Notes under the pieces: model-generated
The model's input: the letters and a program-made list of their open reading frames with translations, nothing else
What the model was told of the DNA's origin: nothing
Databases searched by the model: none
Shown: positions 36,222 to 45,142 of the stretch, in pieces
Position numbering within the stretch: position 1 is the first letter of the stretch
Layout: every line of letters starts with the position of its first letter
Made by a program: the position numbers and the translations under genes
Assembly: GCA_030528325.1 (NCBI GenBank)
Contig: JAUMZD010000003.1
Span: forward strand, 62,001-126,000
From: Lautropia sp.
Lineage (GTDB): Bacteria > Pseudomonadota > Gammaproteobacteria > Burkholderiales > Burkholderiaceae_E
Length of the DNA: 64,000 nucleotides
Direction: 5' to 3'

Positions 36222-38309
36222 TCAGGACTGAGCGGCCCCGCCCCTCGAAATGCCGAACTCGTTCAGGCGTACATAAAGTGTCGATCGTGCAATGCCGAGA
36301 CGCCGGGCCGCCTCGGCCATGTTGCCCTGGCTCGCCTCGATGGCAGCCACGATGGCCTTGCGCTGGCTCTCCCGCAAGGACTGGGCCGATCCACCAACCG
36401 GAAACACCGCTTTCGTCAGCGGGGAACCGGCAGCCGACGCAGCAGACACCCCCATGTCCGGCACCAGTGCCTGCCCATCATTCAGGTGCCGGGTGCGCAG
36501 CAGAGACTGCATCTCGTTGAGCCCCGACACCATTCCGCCTGCCTCACCCGCCACCGGAAAAGCGGTTCCCCCCGCGCACACTTCCGCGGGCAGGTTTTCC
36601 CGTCGCACGAAACCGTCCGTCACCAGTGCCAGCGCCATGTCCATCACGTTCCGAAGCTGACGCACATTGCCCGGCCAGTGATAGGCGGACAGGGCCTCGC
36701 GGGCCTCGGCCGTGAGGGAAGGCGCCGACTTTCCCAGTCGCCGCGCGGCCTCTCTCGCATAATGCTCGGCCAGCAGCAGCACATCTTCTCCCCGCTCACG
36801 CAGTGGCGGGATCTTCACGGTGGCCGCCGCAATCCGGTAATACAGATCCTGTCTGAACCTGCCCTGCGCCACTTCTGCCTGCAGCGACCGGTTCGTCATC
36901 GACACCAGGGAAAAATCCACCCGCCTGCCCTGCTGCGAGCCGATCGGATAGACGACGCCGTCCTCGAGCACCCGCAACAGATAGGGCTGCAGTTCCATCG
37001 GCATCTCACCGATCTCATCGAGGCACAGCGTGCCGCCATCGGCAGCCACGATCCTGCCGGTACGGCCACGTTCATCGGCCCCGGTGAACGACCCCTTGCT
37101 GTAACCGAACAGCTCGCTGGCAATCAGGTCCCGGGCGATGCCTCCGCAGTTGACCGGCACGAAAGGCCGCCCCGCCCCCCGCGAGCTCAGATGAACGGCC
37201 CTGGCGAACAGCTCCTTGCCCGTCCCCGTCTCGCCTTCGATCAGGATCGGCAGCCCGGCATCCGCCAGACGCAGGGCCAGCTCCCGCGCCTGCACCATGA
37301 CCGGACTGTGGCCCAGCACATCCTCGAACGACACCGGGCCATCACGGCCGGCCGGGCCCTCCTGGCCGAACCCCACGGCACTGCCCGTGTCCGTGCGGGC
37401 CCGCCGGGCGATCGAAGGGCGATTCAACAGCACGATGGCCCCGATCTCCTCGCCATCCTGCCTGACCAGCTCGATCTCCATGCCGGAATCACGCCGCTTC
37501 AGCTCGGCCTGCCAAGTCTCGATGGCACAACGCTTCACCAGCTCGTTCATGCCACTCTCTTCCCACAGTCCACGCTGGCCAGGATCCCTGGTGGTGTGAA
37601 CCATCGCGCCGTGGCGATCGAGAACCAGGGTGTCCTGACGCATCGTATCCACGCGTTTCGTCAGGAAATGCCGGAGCAGCTGCTCATGTTCCATCCGCAG
37701 CAGCCGGTCCAGCTCGTGCTCGATCTCGTGTCCGATCGACACGGCCAGCGCCATGCTTTGCGGGTTGAACGACACGGCCCGGCTGGAAATGTCCACGGCC
37801 CCGAGGATGTGCCCGTTGACCGAGTGGATGATCGGCGCCGCAGCACAGGTCCAACCCTGGGCGCCCGAACAGAAATGCTCGTTCCCGTGAATCTGGACGG
37901 CGCTTCGCTCGGCCAGCGCCGTGCCGATCGCATTGGTGCCCATGCGATCCTCGAGCCAGTTGCCCCCGGGCTCCAGGTGGTTCTCGCGTCCGTGATCCAT
38001 GACACGAGGGTCTCCTGCGGTCGCCACGATCCATCCGTCCGGATCGGCCAGAATCAGCATGGATTGCGAACGCTCCAGAAAAATCCGGGAACGGTCGAGT
38101 GCCGTGGCAGCCGCCTTCATCAGACGCGCGTTGCCAACCCGCTTCTGGTGAAGCTCGGCTTCGCTCAACAGCGGTGCCTGCCAGCGACCTGCACCGATCT
38201 TCATCTCGGCAGAGCGTCGCCATGACTGGGCGATGACCGGGCGTATCTGCGATTCCAGCAATTTCCCATCGCTGACGAACCGCTCCCACGCTTCCTGAAC
38301 TTTAAGCAC
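36222..38309 (-). CDS. acxR: Sigma-54 dependent activator of acetone carboxylase (AcoR/AcxR type)
   Basis: 695 residues. An N-terminal helical region (VIAQSWRRS) leads to a GAF-type sensor (about 60-220, with GNWLEDRMGTNAIGTALAE and FCSGAQGWTCAAAPI). These are the hallmarks of AcoR-like activators. The AAA+ domain has Walker A GETGTGKELFARAVH near residue 355, a GYSKGSFTGA loop (GAFTGA with Ala to Ser), Walker B GGTLCLDEIGEMP and the arginine-rich FRQDLYYRI. A Fis-type helix-turn-helix closes the protein (NMAEAARRLGIARSTLYVRLNEFGI). It lies upstream of acxA on the same strand with the proposed enhancer sites between them. Confidence 0.92.
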   Translation of the reverse strand: MLKVQEAWERFVSDGKLLESQIRPVIAQSWRRSAEMKIGAGRWQAPLLSEAELHQKRVGNARLMKAAATALDRSRIFLERSQSMLILADPDGWIVATAGDPRVMDHGRENHLEPGGNWLEDRMGTNAIGTALAERSAVQIHGNEHFCSGAQGWTCAAAPIIHSVNGHILGAVDISSRAVSFNPQSMALAVSIGHEIEHELDRLLRMEHEQLLRHFLTKRVDTMRQDTLVLDRHGAMVHTTRDPGQRGLWEESGMNELVKRCAIETWQAELKRRDSGMEIELVRQDGEEIGAIVLLNRPSIARRARTDTGSAVGFGQEGPAGRDGPVSFEDVLGHSPVMVQARELALRLADAGLPILIEGETGTGKELFARAVHLSSRGAGRPFVPVNCGGIARDLIASELFGYSKGSFTGADERGRTGRIVAADGGTLCLDEIGEMPMELQPYLLRVLEDGVVYPIGSQQGRRVDFSLVSMTNRSLQAEVAQGRFRQDLYYRIAAATVKIPPLRERGEDVLLLAEHYAREAARRLGKSAPSLTAEAREALSAYHWPGNVRQLRNVMDMALALVTDGFVRRENLPAEVCAGGTAFPVAGEAGGMVSGLNEMQSLLRTRHLNDGQALVPDMGVSAASAAGSPLTKAVFPVGGSAQSLRESQRKAIVAAIEASQGNMAEAARRLGIARSTLYVRLNEFGISRGGAAQS

Positions 38310-38525
38310 CTCAGCCCCTCCCCCAAGGTGTCGGTGTATATCTTTTTAAAGTTAAGAGAACGGCCAAAGTAACACAGATGCGGCGCATCAGAACCACTCA
38401 ACCGGATCTTCCTGTGGCCATCCCCATCAGGGCTTTCCAGTACGTGGCAGCCACGGAGGAGACAGGCCCGATGCGTATCGACGGCAGCGTCGCAGCACGC
38501 AAGGACAAACCCGGGTTCAATGGGC

Positions 38526-38557
38526 AAAAAAAAGCCCCGGAGAAACGCTCAGGGGCT
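38526..38557 (-). terminator. Rho-independent terminator of the tRNA-fMet gene
   Basis: On the minus strand AGCCCC and GGGGCT form a stem around a 13-base loop, followed by a run of at least seven T residues. It starts 15 bases after the tRNA CCA. Confidence 0.9.
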
Positions 38558-38571
38558 GGGATATATCTCTA

Positions 38572-38648
38572 TGGTTGCGGGGGAAGGATTTGAACCTTCG
38601 ACCTTCGGGTTATGAGCCCGACGAGCTGCCAGACTGCTCCACCCCGCG
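38572..38648 (-). tRNA. Initiator tRNA-Met (CAT)
   Basis: 77 bases including an encoded CCA. The minus strand begins CGCGGGGTGGAGCAG and has anticodon CAT in the loop CTCATAA. Initiator features are a C1-A72 mismatch at the acceptor end and three G-C pairs (GGG/CCC) next to the anticodon loop. The T-arm reads GGTTCAAATCC. Confidence 0.97.
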
Positions 38649-38654
38649 AAAAGA

Positions 38655-38684
38655 AGTATAACCCCATTGATTTCAGAAATGCAA
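38655..38684 (-). promoter_or_regulatory. Sigma-70 promoter of tRNA-fMet
   Basis: TTGCAT, an 18-base spacer and TATACT on the minus strand, ending seven bases before the mature tRNA 5' end, so the leader would be very short. Confidence 0.65.
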
Positions 38685-38782
38685 GCCCGTGAGGCCGCAT
38701 CATCAAAAATTTCTTCATCCCCCTGCATCACCCCGACGCGCCACCTCTTGCAACTCCCGTCGGTTGGCGTACATTCAAGCTC

Positions 38783-39394
38783 ATGAAATACTGCTCAGCC
38801 TGCGGCAACCCTACCCAGACCATCGTGCCCGAGGGCGACAACCGCCCCCGTGAGGTCTGCACCGTCTGCCACACCATCCATTACGTGAACCCCCGGATCG
38901 TGGCCGGGGCCGTCTGCACTTGGGAGAACAGGATCCTGCTGTGCCGCCGAGCCATCGAGCCCCGCTACGGCAAATGGACACTGCCTGCCGGATTCCTGGA
39001 GATCGGCGAGACCGTCTCGGCCGGCGCAACCCGCGAAACCGTCGAGGAAGCCGGTGCCGACGCCAGCGTCACACAACTCTTCTCGATGATCGACGTGCCC
39101 CATGCCGAGCAGGTTCACATCTTCTATCTGGCCCGGCTCAACAGGCCCGACCTCGACCCGGGCGTCGAGAGCCTAGAGGCCCGTCTCTTCGACGAGGAGG
39201 AGATCCCCTGGGACGAGATCGCCTTCACGACGGTGGAAACCACGCTTCGCTGGTTTCTCGAGGACAGGCGCCGTGGCAGCTTCGACGTCCACGAAGGCGC
39301 CATTGCGCCGGGCAGGTCGAAAGCCAGACCCCGTGTCAGCAGCGCCAACGGCGTCAACCCTCACGTCCAGCAGTCCCCGCTTTCGGCTTGCTGA
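38783..39394 (+). CDS. Zinc-ribbon NUDIX hydrolase
   Basis: 203 residues. An N-terminal zinc ribbon (YCSACGNPT, then EVCTVCHTIHYVNPRIV) leads into a NUDIX domain whose box GFLEIGETVSAGATRETVEEAG has all metal-binding glutamates. The layout is NudC-like but lacks the SQPWPFP motif, so an NAD pyrophosphatase role is not supported. Substrates of this subgroup are not defined. The C-terminal 45 residues (after WFLEDRRRGSFDV) are variable. It is followed by aat after 12 bases, possibly in one operon. Confidence 0.88.
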   Translation: MKYCSACGNPTQTIVPEGDNRPREVCTVCHTIHYVNPRIVAGAVCTWENRILLCRRAIEPRYGKWTLPAGFLEIGETVSAGATRETVEEAGADASVTQLFSMIDVPHAEQVHIFYLARLNRPDLDPGVESLEARLFDEEEIPWDEIAFTTVETTLRWFLEDRRRGSFDVHEGAIAPGRSKARPRVSSANGVNPHVQQSPLSAC

Positions 39395-39406
39395 GCGGGA
39401 GGCACC

Positions 39407-40192
39407 ATGAGACAGCACTGGGTAGACCCGGATGCACCACTGCCGCCGCCCCATCACGACATCCCGGGCTATCCGGGCCTCATCGCCCTTGGGGCTGATC
39501 TGAGCGCCTCCCGGCTGCTGGAAGCCTACCGGCAGGGCATCTTCCCGTGGTACAGCGAGGGCCAGCCGGTGCTGTGGTGGTCACCCGACCCTCGCATGGT
39601 CGTGTTCGTCGACACCTTCCAGCCGTCACGCTCGCTGCGTCAGCTGCTGAAGCGGCTGCACCGGGAATCGCTGTCGGGGCAGTCGCCCTGGCGTCTGAGT
39701 CTCGACACGGCGTTCGAGACCGTCATGCGTGCCTGCGCCGAACCTCGTGACGAGGACGGCGGCACCTGGATCACCGAAGACATCATCCGCGCCTACACCG
39801 ACCTGCACCACCAGGGTCTGGCCCATTCCGTCGAGGTCTGGGAGCAGGACGAACTGGTCGGGGGACTCTACGGCGTCAGCATCGGACGGATGTTCTATGG
39901 CGAATCGATGTTCACCCGCCGTCCCAACGCGTCCAAATGTGCCTTTTCGGCACTGATCCATCTGCTCCGACAGCAGGGATTCGTCATGGTGGACTGCCAG
40001 CAATCCACGGCCCACCTGAGTAGCCTGGGAGGACGAAACCTGTCCCGGCAGGACTTTCTGGCCATGCTGCCGCCACTTCTGACACAGCCCTCGCCCGACT
40101 GGACGGCGCTGACGATCGCCTGGCCTCACGACTGGTCGCAATCCCCGCCGGCGCCCGATGGCGCGAGTCGAAGCATGGTTGGGACACGATGA
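39407..40192 (+). CDS. aat: Leucyl/phenylalanyl-tRNA-protein transferase
   Basis: 261 residues. Aat adds Leu or Phe to proteins with N-terminal Arg or Lys, marking them for ClpAP. Conserved [40 protein letters not shown] is spread over residues 25-65. [25 protein letters not shown] and [18 protein letters not shown] follow, then [14 protein letters not shown]. The start has GGGAGG before it. The stop overlaps the bpt start by four bases, joining two N-degron enzymes. Confidence 0.96.
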   Translation: MRQHWVDPDAPLPPPHHDIPGYPGLIALGADLSASRLLEAYRQGIFPWYSEGQPVLWWSPDPRMVVFVDTFQPSRSLRQLLKRLHRESLSGQSPWRLSLDTAFETVMRACAEPRDEDGGTWITEDIIRAYTDLHHQGLAHSVEVWEQDELVGGLYGVSIGRMFYGESMFTRRPNASKCAFSALIHLLRQQGFVMVDCQQSTAHLSSLGGRNLSRQDFLAMLPPLLTQPSPDWTALTIAWPHDWSQSPPAPDGASRSMVGTR

Positions 40193-40917
40193 GCGAGTCC
40201 AGTCCCCCACGCCCTCCCTTCGTCCGGCTGTATGTGACGGCTGCCTTCCCCTGCAGCTATCTGCCGAACCGCTTTGCCCGTTCCCAGGTCGCCGAGCCTT
40301 CCCTCAACATCAACGCCGGCAACTATGGCGAGATGGTGCGCAAGGGTTTCCGCCGCAGCGGGCTGTTCACCTACCGGCCCCGTTGTGACAACTGCCGCGC
40401 CTGCATCCCCGTCCGCGTACCCGTCAACCTGTTCAGACCGGGCCGGAGCCAGCGTCGAACGGCCCGGCGACATGCCTCGCTGGTGGCGCGCTTCCTGCCG
40501 CTCCAGTTCCGGCAGGATCACTATGAGCTGTACATCCGCTACCAGCACCACCGCCACAGCGGCGGTGCGATGGATCAGGAGGATGAAAGCCAGTACAGGG
40601 AATACCTGCTGAGCTCTCGCGTCGATACCCGGCTGGTCGAGTTCCGTACCGAAGACGGTCAACTGATGATGGTGTCCATCATCGACCATCTCGACGACGG
40701 ACTGTCAGCCGTCTATACCTTCTTCGAACCGGAACTGCCGGGCGGGAGTCTCGGCACCTATGGCATCCTTTGGCAGATCGCACTCTGCCAGCACCTGGGG
40801 CTTGATTACCTCTATCTGGGCTACTGGATCGAGGAAGCTCGCGCCATGCGCTACAAGACCAACTTTCGTCCCCTCCAACAACTCATCGACGGACAATGGA
40901 TCACCCTGACAAACTGA
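40189..40917 (+). CDS. bpt: Aspartate/glutamate leucyltransferase
   Basis: 242 residues. Bpt transfers Leu to proteins with N-terminal Asp or Glu in the bacterial N-degron pathway. N-terminal [16 protein letters not shown], then [18 protein letters not shown] (a cysteine cluster), [14 protein letters not shown], and [25 protein letters not shown]. The C-terminal [23 protein letters not shown] matches the ATE-family core. It overlaps aat by 4 bases and pyrD by 22 bases. Confidence 0.95.
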   Translation: MSESSPPRPPFVRLYVTAAFPCSYLPNRFARSQVAEPSLNINAGNYGEMVRKGFRRSGLFTYRPRCDNCRACIPVRVPVNLFRPGRSQRRTARRHASLVARFLPLQFRQDHYELYIRYQHHRHSGGAMDQEDESQYREYLLSSRVDTRLVEFRTEDGQLMMVSIIDHLDDGLSAVYTFFEPELPGGSLGTYGILWQIALCQHLGLDYLYLGYWIEEARAMRYKTNFRPLQQLIDGQWITLTN

Positions 40918-42005
40918 GGGCTGCGAGCTACGAACTGATCAAGCCCCTCCTCTTCCTGCTGCCGCCAGAGCGGGCCCACCATCTGGGCATGCGCGTCATC
41001 GACCTGATCGGCCGCCTGCCCGCGTCGATGCACCCTGCCCGTCAGCAGGCCCCATCCCCCGTCGAACTGATGGGGCTGCGGTTTCCGAACCGCATCGGAC
41101 TGGCAGCGGGCCTCGACAAGAATGCCGCCCACATCGACGGCCTGGCCGCCCTGGGCTTCGGCTTCCTGGAGCTGGGCACCGTCACGCCACTGCCCCAGCC
41201 CGGCAATCCGCAGCCCCGCCTGTTCCGGCTGCCGGCCGCCGAAGGGCTGATCAACCGCTTCGGGTTCAACAACGAAGGGCTGGAAATCTTTGTACAGAAT
41301 GTAAAGAGCTCGGCAATCTGGCAAAAACGTGAACAGGCCCGCCAGCAACACCGGCGCCCGGACGCCCCTCTGCTGGGCCTTAACATCGGCAAGAACGCGC
41401 GCACGCCGATCGAATCGGCCACACAGGACTACCTGACCGGATTGCGAGCCGTCATGCCACTGGCCGACTACATCACGATCAACATTTCCTCACCGAACAC
41501 GGCCAACCTGCGCCAGCTTCAAGGCAGCGAGGAACTGGACGGCCTGCTGGGGGCTCTGGATACCGAGCGTCAACAGCTGGCCGCCTCACTCGGACGCAAC
41601 CCGCCCCTGCTCGTCAAGATCGCCCCCGATCTCGATGACACACAGATCGAGGCCATCATCGGCGCCCTGCTCCGGCACCGGATCGACGGGGTCATCGCCA
41701 CCAATACCACGCTCTCCCGTACAGCCGTCGAGGGCCTGCCGCATGCCCAGGAAAGCGGTGGCCTGTCCGGACGCCCTGTCTTTGAAGCCTCCAACCGGGT
41801 CATCCGTGCCCTGAGGCACGGTCTGCCCAAAGGTTACCCGATCATCGGCGTCGGCGGCATCATGTCGGCAGAGGACGCCGTGGCCAAACTGGAGGCCGGC
41901 GCCGACCTCGTGCAGCTCTACAGCGGACTCGTCTACCGTGGCCCATCACTTGTTACGAGTGCCGGACACGCCGTTCGTCAGTACCTGAACGATGAGCTAA
42001 ACTAA
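40896..42005 (+). CDS. pyrD: Dihydroorotate dehydrogenase (quinone), class 2
   Basis: 369 residues. PyrD oxidises dihydroorotate to orotate at the inner membrane, passing electrons to quinone. The class 2 N-terminal helices ([22 protein letters not shown]) come first. Then [32 protein letters not shown], and the catalytic-serine region [12 protein letters not shown] are visible. [15 protein letters not shown] and the FMN phosphate site [11 protein letters not shown] complete the enzyme. The start lies inside the end of bpt, so translation is probably coupled. The stop is 20 bases before the R1 element. Confidence 0.96.
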   Translation: MDHPDKLRAASYELIKPLLFLLPPERAHHLGMRVIDLIGRLPASMHPARQQAPSPVELMGLRFPNRIGLAAGLDKNAAHIDGLAALGFGFLELGTVTPLPQPGNPQPRLFRLPAAEGLINRFGFNNEGLEIFVQNVKSSAIWQKREQARQQHRRPDAPLLGLNIGKNARTPIESATQDYLTGLRAVMPLADYITINISSPNTANLRQLQGSEELDGLLGALDTERQQLAASLGRNPPLLVKIAPDLDDTQIEAIIGALLRHRIDGVIATNTTLSRTAVEGLPHAQESGGLSGRPVFEASNRVIRALRHGLPKGYPIIGVGGIMSAEDAVAKLEAGADLVQLYSGLVYRGPSLVTSAGHAVRQYLNDELN

Positions 42006-42025
42006 CAGACCGATGCCCCGCCCCA

Positions 42026-42188
42026 GGAGCTTGGGCGGCAGGAATCGCGAAGGCGAAAATCGGCCCCGCCGAGCACGGTTCGTGCCCGATTCGCCGCCCC
42101 ACGGTCCGAGCCATGGGGCAAGAAACGGATGCAAAATGGGCCGGCACGGCCGGTTTGCAGCCCCCGACTTTCCTGCCGCCCAAGCTCC
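42026..42188. repeat. R1 repeat, complete 163-bp copy with 19-bp terminal inverted repeats
   Basis: GGAGCTTGGGCGGCAGGAA at 42026-42044 is exactly repeated in reverse complement at 42170-42188. The core differs between halves: the left arm continues TCGCGAAGGCGAAAATCGGC, the right arm (inverted) AGTCGGGGGCTGCAAACCGG. There is no coding capacity of its own. Partial copies occur at 8383, 30329, 45834, 53132 and 60024. It behaves like a miniature inverted-repeat element, between pyrD and the IclR-type gene. Confidence 0.85.
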
Positions 42189-42219
42189 CAGGGGGCATCC
42201 GTTCTCTGACACCGACGAG

Positions 42220-43059
42220 ATGCAAGAAAAACATACACCCGCATCGCAACCTGCTCGCCAGAACGCTTCGGCCCAGCAGCGGCCAGCGGCAAGCAGGACC
42301 ACCGTCCAGGTACTCGACCGCATGGTCTCACTGCTGGATGTCCTCGCCCAGCAACCACAAGCTGTCAGCCTGAAAGAGCTGGCTGCCCGTACCGGCCTTC
42401 ACCCCTCCACGGCCCACCGCATCCTGAACGATCTGGTGAGCACCCGTTTCGTCGATCGCGTCGAAACCGGCAGCTACCAGCTGGGCCTGCGGCTGCTGGA
42501 ACTGGGCAACCTCGTCAAGACCCGGCTCAACGTCCGGGATGCCGCCATGGGGCCGATGCGTGAGCTGCACCGTCTGACGGGCCAGCCCATCAACCTGTCG
42601 ATCCGCCAGGGGGACGAAATCGTCTACATCGAGCGGGCGCTGTCCGAACGAAGCGGCATGCAGGTCGTTCGCGCCGTTGGTGGTCGCGCCCCGCTGCACC
42701 TGACCTCCGTCGGCAAGCTCTTCCTCGCCAGCGACACGCCGCGTGCGCTGCAGAACTACATCACACGCACCGGCCTGGCCGGCCAGACCCGAAACAGTCT
42801 GACCGACCCCGCCCAGCTGGAACGGGAACTGGCGCAGGTACGTCTGAGCGGATACGCCCGAGACAACGAAGAACTGGAGCTGGGCGTGCGCTGCATCGCT
42901 GCCGGCATCCGGGATGACGCAGGCCAGCTCGTTGCCGGCCTGTCCATTTCAGCGCCGGCCGACTTCCTGCAGAACGGATGGGTCGAACAGCTCTGCCACA
43001 CGGCTGCGCAGATCTCCACCTCACTGGGCTACGAAACACGCGGCAGCGGCTCTCGCTGA
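42220..43059 (+). CDS. IclR-family transcriptional regulator
   Basis: 279 residues from the ATG at 42220. A 25-residue polar N-terminus precedes the winged helix (VLDRMVSLLDVLAQQPQAVSLKELAARTGLHPSTAHRILNDLVSTRFV). The IclR effector domain follows: GSYQLGLRLLELG, LTGQPINLSIRQGDEIVYIER, APLHLTSVGKLFLAS, and CIAAGIRDDAGQLVAGLSISAP. The effector and targets are unknown, since no catabolic gene is adjacent. The frame stays open upstream through R1 to 42013, but translation there would come from the repeat and was excluded. The Shine-Dalgarno is weak. Confidence 0.9.
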   Translation: MQEKHTPASQPARQNASAQQRPAASRTTVQVLDRMVSLLDVLAQQPQAVSLKELAARTGLHPSTAHRILNDLVSTRFVDRVETGSYQLGLRLLELGNLVKTRLNVRDAAMGPMRELHRLTGQPINLSIRQGDEIVYIERALSERSGMQVVRAVGGRAPLHLTSVGKLFLASDTPRALQNYITRTGLAGQTRNSLTDPAQLERELAQVRLSGYARDNEELELGVRCIAAGIRDDAGQLVAGLSISAPADFLQNGWVEQLCHTAAQISTSLGYETRGSGSR

Positions 43060-43080
43060 CAGGATCAGCACACAACCATC

Positions 43081-43111
43081 GGGGCCCCCTCATGCAAGGG
43101 ATGAGGGGCCG
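43081..43111. terminator. Hairpin between convergent IclR-type and pbpG genes
   Basis: GGCCCCCTCAT and ATGAGGGGCC pair with one bulged C around a short loop. No T-run follows. Confidence 0.4.
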
Positions 43112-43216
43112 ACGGGCAGCGCTCACCGGCGACAAGCGCCCTCAGCGACAGGCGTGATGGCACGGGTCTGAAACCGGGCGGTACGCCCCTCGGCCAGCAC
43201 GGCTGCCAGCCGCCAG

Positions 43217-44650
43217 TCAGCCCTCGATGAAACGACGCAGACGATAGGCGTCGCTGACCCTCGAATAACGGCCCTGGGAATCGAGCAGCACGATGATCAA
43301 CTGCCGGCCATCCACCCTGGCCTGCATCACCAGGCAATTGCCTGCCTCGTTGATGAAGCCCGTCTTCTGCAAGGTCAGCCCCCATTGCGGGTTGCCGACC
43401 ATCGGGTTCGTCGTGCGGAACGTGCGGGTGCCATAGGCGGTACGCACATTCAGCGCCGGTGCCACCGAATAGCGGGCAATCTCCGGATAGCGCGATGCCC
43501 GCGCCACCAGAACGGCCAGATCACGCGCCGTGGACACATTGGCTGCCGACAGGCCCGTGCCATCCATGAATACCGAGTCCCACATGCCGATGTCCCGCGC
43601 CTTGCGATTGGCGGCAGCCACGAAAGCCGAAAAACCACCGGGATAGGTACGTGCCAGCGCGCTGGCGGCCCTGTTCTCGGAAGACATCAGGGCCAGCTGA
43701 AGCAGCTCGCCACGGGTCAGCTCCGAGCCCACCGGCAGATGAGAGCTGCTGAAGCGCTCGACATCCCGATCCGCCGGTTCGATGCGGATCTTCTCATCCA
43801 GAGGCTGACCCGCATCCAGAACCACCATCGCCGTCATCAGCTTCGTCACCGAGGCAATGGGCAACACGGCCGAGGAATTCTTGTCATAGAGGATGCGGCC
43901 GCTGCGCGGGTCGACGACGAGCGCCACACTGGAGCGCAACGACAGTGGATCAGGAATCCGGTTCAGCCCGATCGCCTCGCCCAGCGAACCACTGGCCACG
44001 GCCGGCATCACGGCGGCCGGCACGACAGCGGCTGCCGACGCGACCGGACGGACTCGCTCACTGGCCGCCACCGACACCTTGCGTGCGGTCACCGTTGAGC
44101 GGGCAGCCGATGCCTTGCGCGCCGCCGACGACGAGGCCAGGGCGGCCCCATCACGCACCTGGCGTGATTGGCTGCGAGCCCCCCTGGCAGCCGGTTGCTG
44201 CGACGCACCAGAGCGAACGCTCTTGCGGGCGGCGACCGTCCTGACTGCCGTGCCCTTCCGGCCGGCGACAGCACCGGCAGCGGCACGTGTCCTGGCAGGC
44301 GCGGCTTCCGAACGGGATGACGCAGTACGGCTGGTGACAGCGGCCGGTCGGCTCGCGGCGGACTTCACACGGGGTTTTACGCCAGCTGTCGATGCCTTCA
44401 CCATTCGCGCGGTTGCCGCACTGGCTGCCGCTTTCCTCGAAGCGGCCCGTTTTGCAGCGCTTTCTGAAGACACTACTTTAATAGTCTTGTTCGAAGCCTT
44501 TGTTTTGGCGGATGTTTTCGACTTGGCGACACTCGCCTTGGCACTAACGGTACTGGAATTCTTTTGCGCAAATGCCCAATCAGCATGCGCAGCGCCTGCC
44601 AGCAACACCGCGCCCAGCAACCATCTGGACATCCAGTTCACAGCACCCAT
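43217..44650 (-). CDS. pbpG: D-alanyl-D-alanine endopeptidase, PBP7 family, with long basic N-terminal region
   Basis: 477 residues from the ATG at 44650. A TTG at 44659 next to GGAGG is an alternative. A signal peptide (WLLGAVLLAGAAHADWAFA) is followed by about 180 residues made almost only of Ala, Ser, Lys, Arg, Val and Thr. The S11 peptidase domain then shows the serine triad SVTK near residue 267, SEN in LMSSENRAAS and KTG in LQKTGFINEAG. Also present are LYDKNSSAVLPIASVTKL and MDGTGLSAANVSTARDL. PBP7 cleaves DD-crosslinks in peptidoglycan. E. coli PbpG is about 310 residues, so the basic region accounts for the difference. Confidence 0.9.
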   Translation of the reverse strand: MGAVNWMSRWLLGAVLLAGAAHADWAFAQKNSSTVSAKASVAKSKTSAKTKASNKTIKVVSSESAAKRAASRKAAASAATARMVKASTAGVKPRVKSAASRPAAVTSRTASSRSEAAPARTRAAAGAVAGRKGTAVRTVAARKSVRSGASQQPAARGARSQSRQVRDGAALASSSAARKASAARSTVTARKVSVAASERVRPVASAAAVVPAAVMPAVASGSLGEAIGLNRIPDPLSLRSSVALVVDPRSGRILYDKNSSAVLPIASVTKLMTAMVVLDAGQPLDEKIRIEPADRDVERFSSSHLPVGSELTRGELLQLALMSSENRAASALARTYPGGFSAFVAAANRKARDIGMWDSVFMDGTGLSAANVSTARDLAVLVARASRYPEIARYSVAPALNVRTAYGTRTFRTTNPMVGNPQWGLTLQKTGFINEAGNCLVMQARVDGRQLIIVLLDSQGRYSRVSDAYRLRRFIEG

Positions 44651-44680
44651 ATCTGCCAAGACCTCCCATTGACGCGACGG

Positions 44681-44710
44681 ATTCTAACGGCCAATCTGGA
44701 TATAATTCAA
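44681..44710 (-). promoter_or_regulatory. Probable sigma-70 promoter of pbpG
   Basis: On the minus strand TTGAAT, an 18-base spacer and TAGAAT, about 30 bases before the pbpG start. Confidence 0.5.
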
Positions 44711-45021
44711 TATGTTACCTTCCCAGCCTACAGCTTCGTATCAAGATTGTTCCACGCACTTCGGCGCCGAAGCGCCGCTTGTCCCGCGCCAGCAACCGGT
44801 CGAGCCGGATTCTGCCCCTGCCCCAGGTTCAACTTGCCGATTAACGGCTGATTACATCTGATAAAAAAACCGGACGACTGTTTCCAAAAAAACACGTCTT
44901 TTTCCAGATTTTCCCAACAACGCGTCGAATCCGAGCCTTTGTTCGCCGATCCGAGAGACCATCGACAGGCGGCCTAGGAGCTTGACTACCCAATAACCCC
45001 TGGCAGCACTCGTTAAATAGT

Positions 45022-45050
45022 TTGACGCGCCGCGTGACCCTGCCTACACT
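45022..45050 (+). promoter_or_regulatory. Sigma-70 promoter of phaP
   Basis: TTGACG, a 17-base spacer and TACACT. The GTGCAT-TGCAGC-ATGCAC inverted repeat at 45058-45075 covers the expected start of transcription, a position suited to repressor binding. Confidence 0.7.
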
Positions 45051-45142
45051 GACCCTTGTGCATTGCAGCATGCACCTCGTCTCCCCGATGCTCATCGAGC
45101 CATCCCCGCCATCATCAGCCCCCTGATTCAGGAGTAGCCACC

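Larger units (their letters stand above)
44651..45142. other. Divergent intergenic region between pbpG and phaP
   Basis: About 492 bases, AT-richer than the genome around it, without a gene. It holds promoters for both flanking genes, a 14-base palindrome CTTCGGCGCCGAAG (44759-44772) and a GTGCAT/ATGCAC inverted repeat near the phaP start of transcription. T- and A-runs around 44861-44912 have no adjoining GC stem. Confidence 0.55.

Noticed and set aside
38572..38600. tRNA-fMet 3' end as an attachment site with a second copy near 30.2-30.8 kb
   Set aside because: I looked for the tRNA 3' sequence in the far border and found no direct repeat, and no integrase gene is present.
42013..42219. 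N-terminal extension of the IclR-type gene
   Set aside because: The 69 extra codons are translation of the R1 repeat and lack family similarity.
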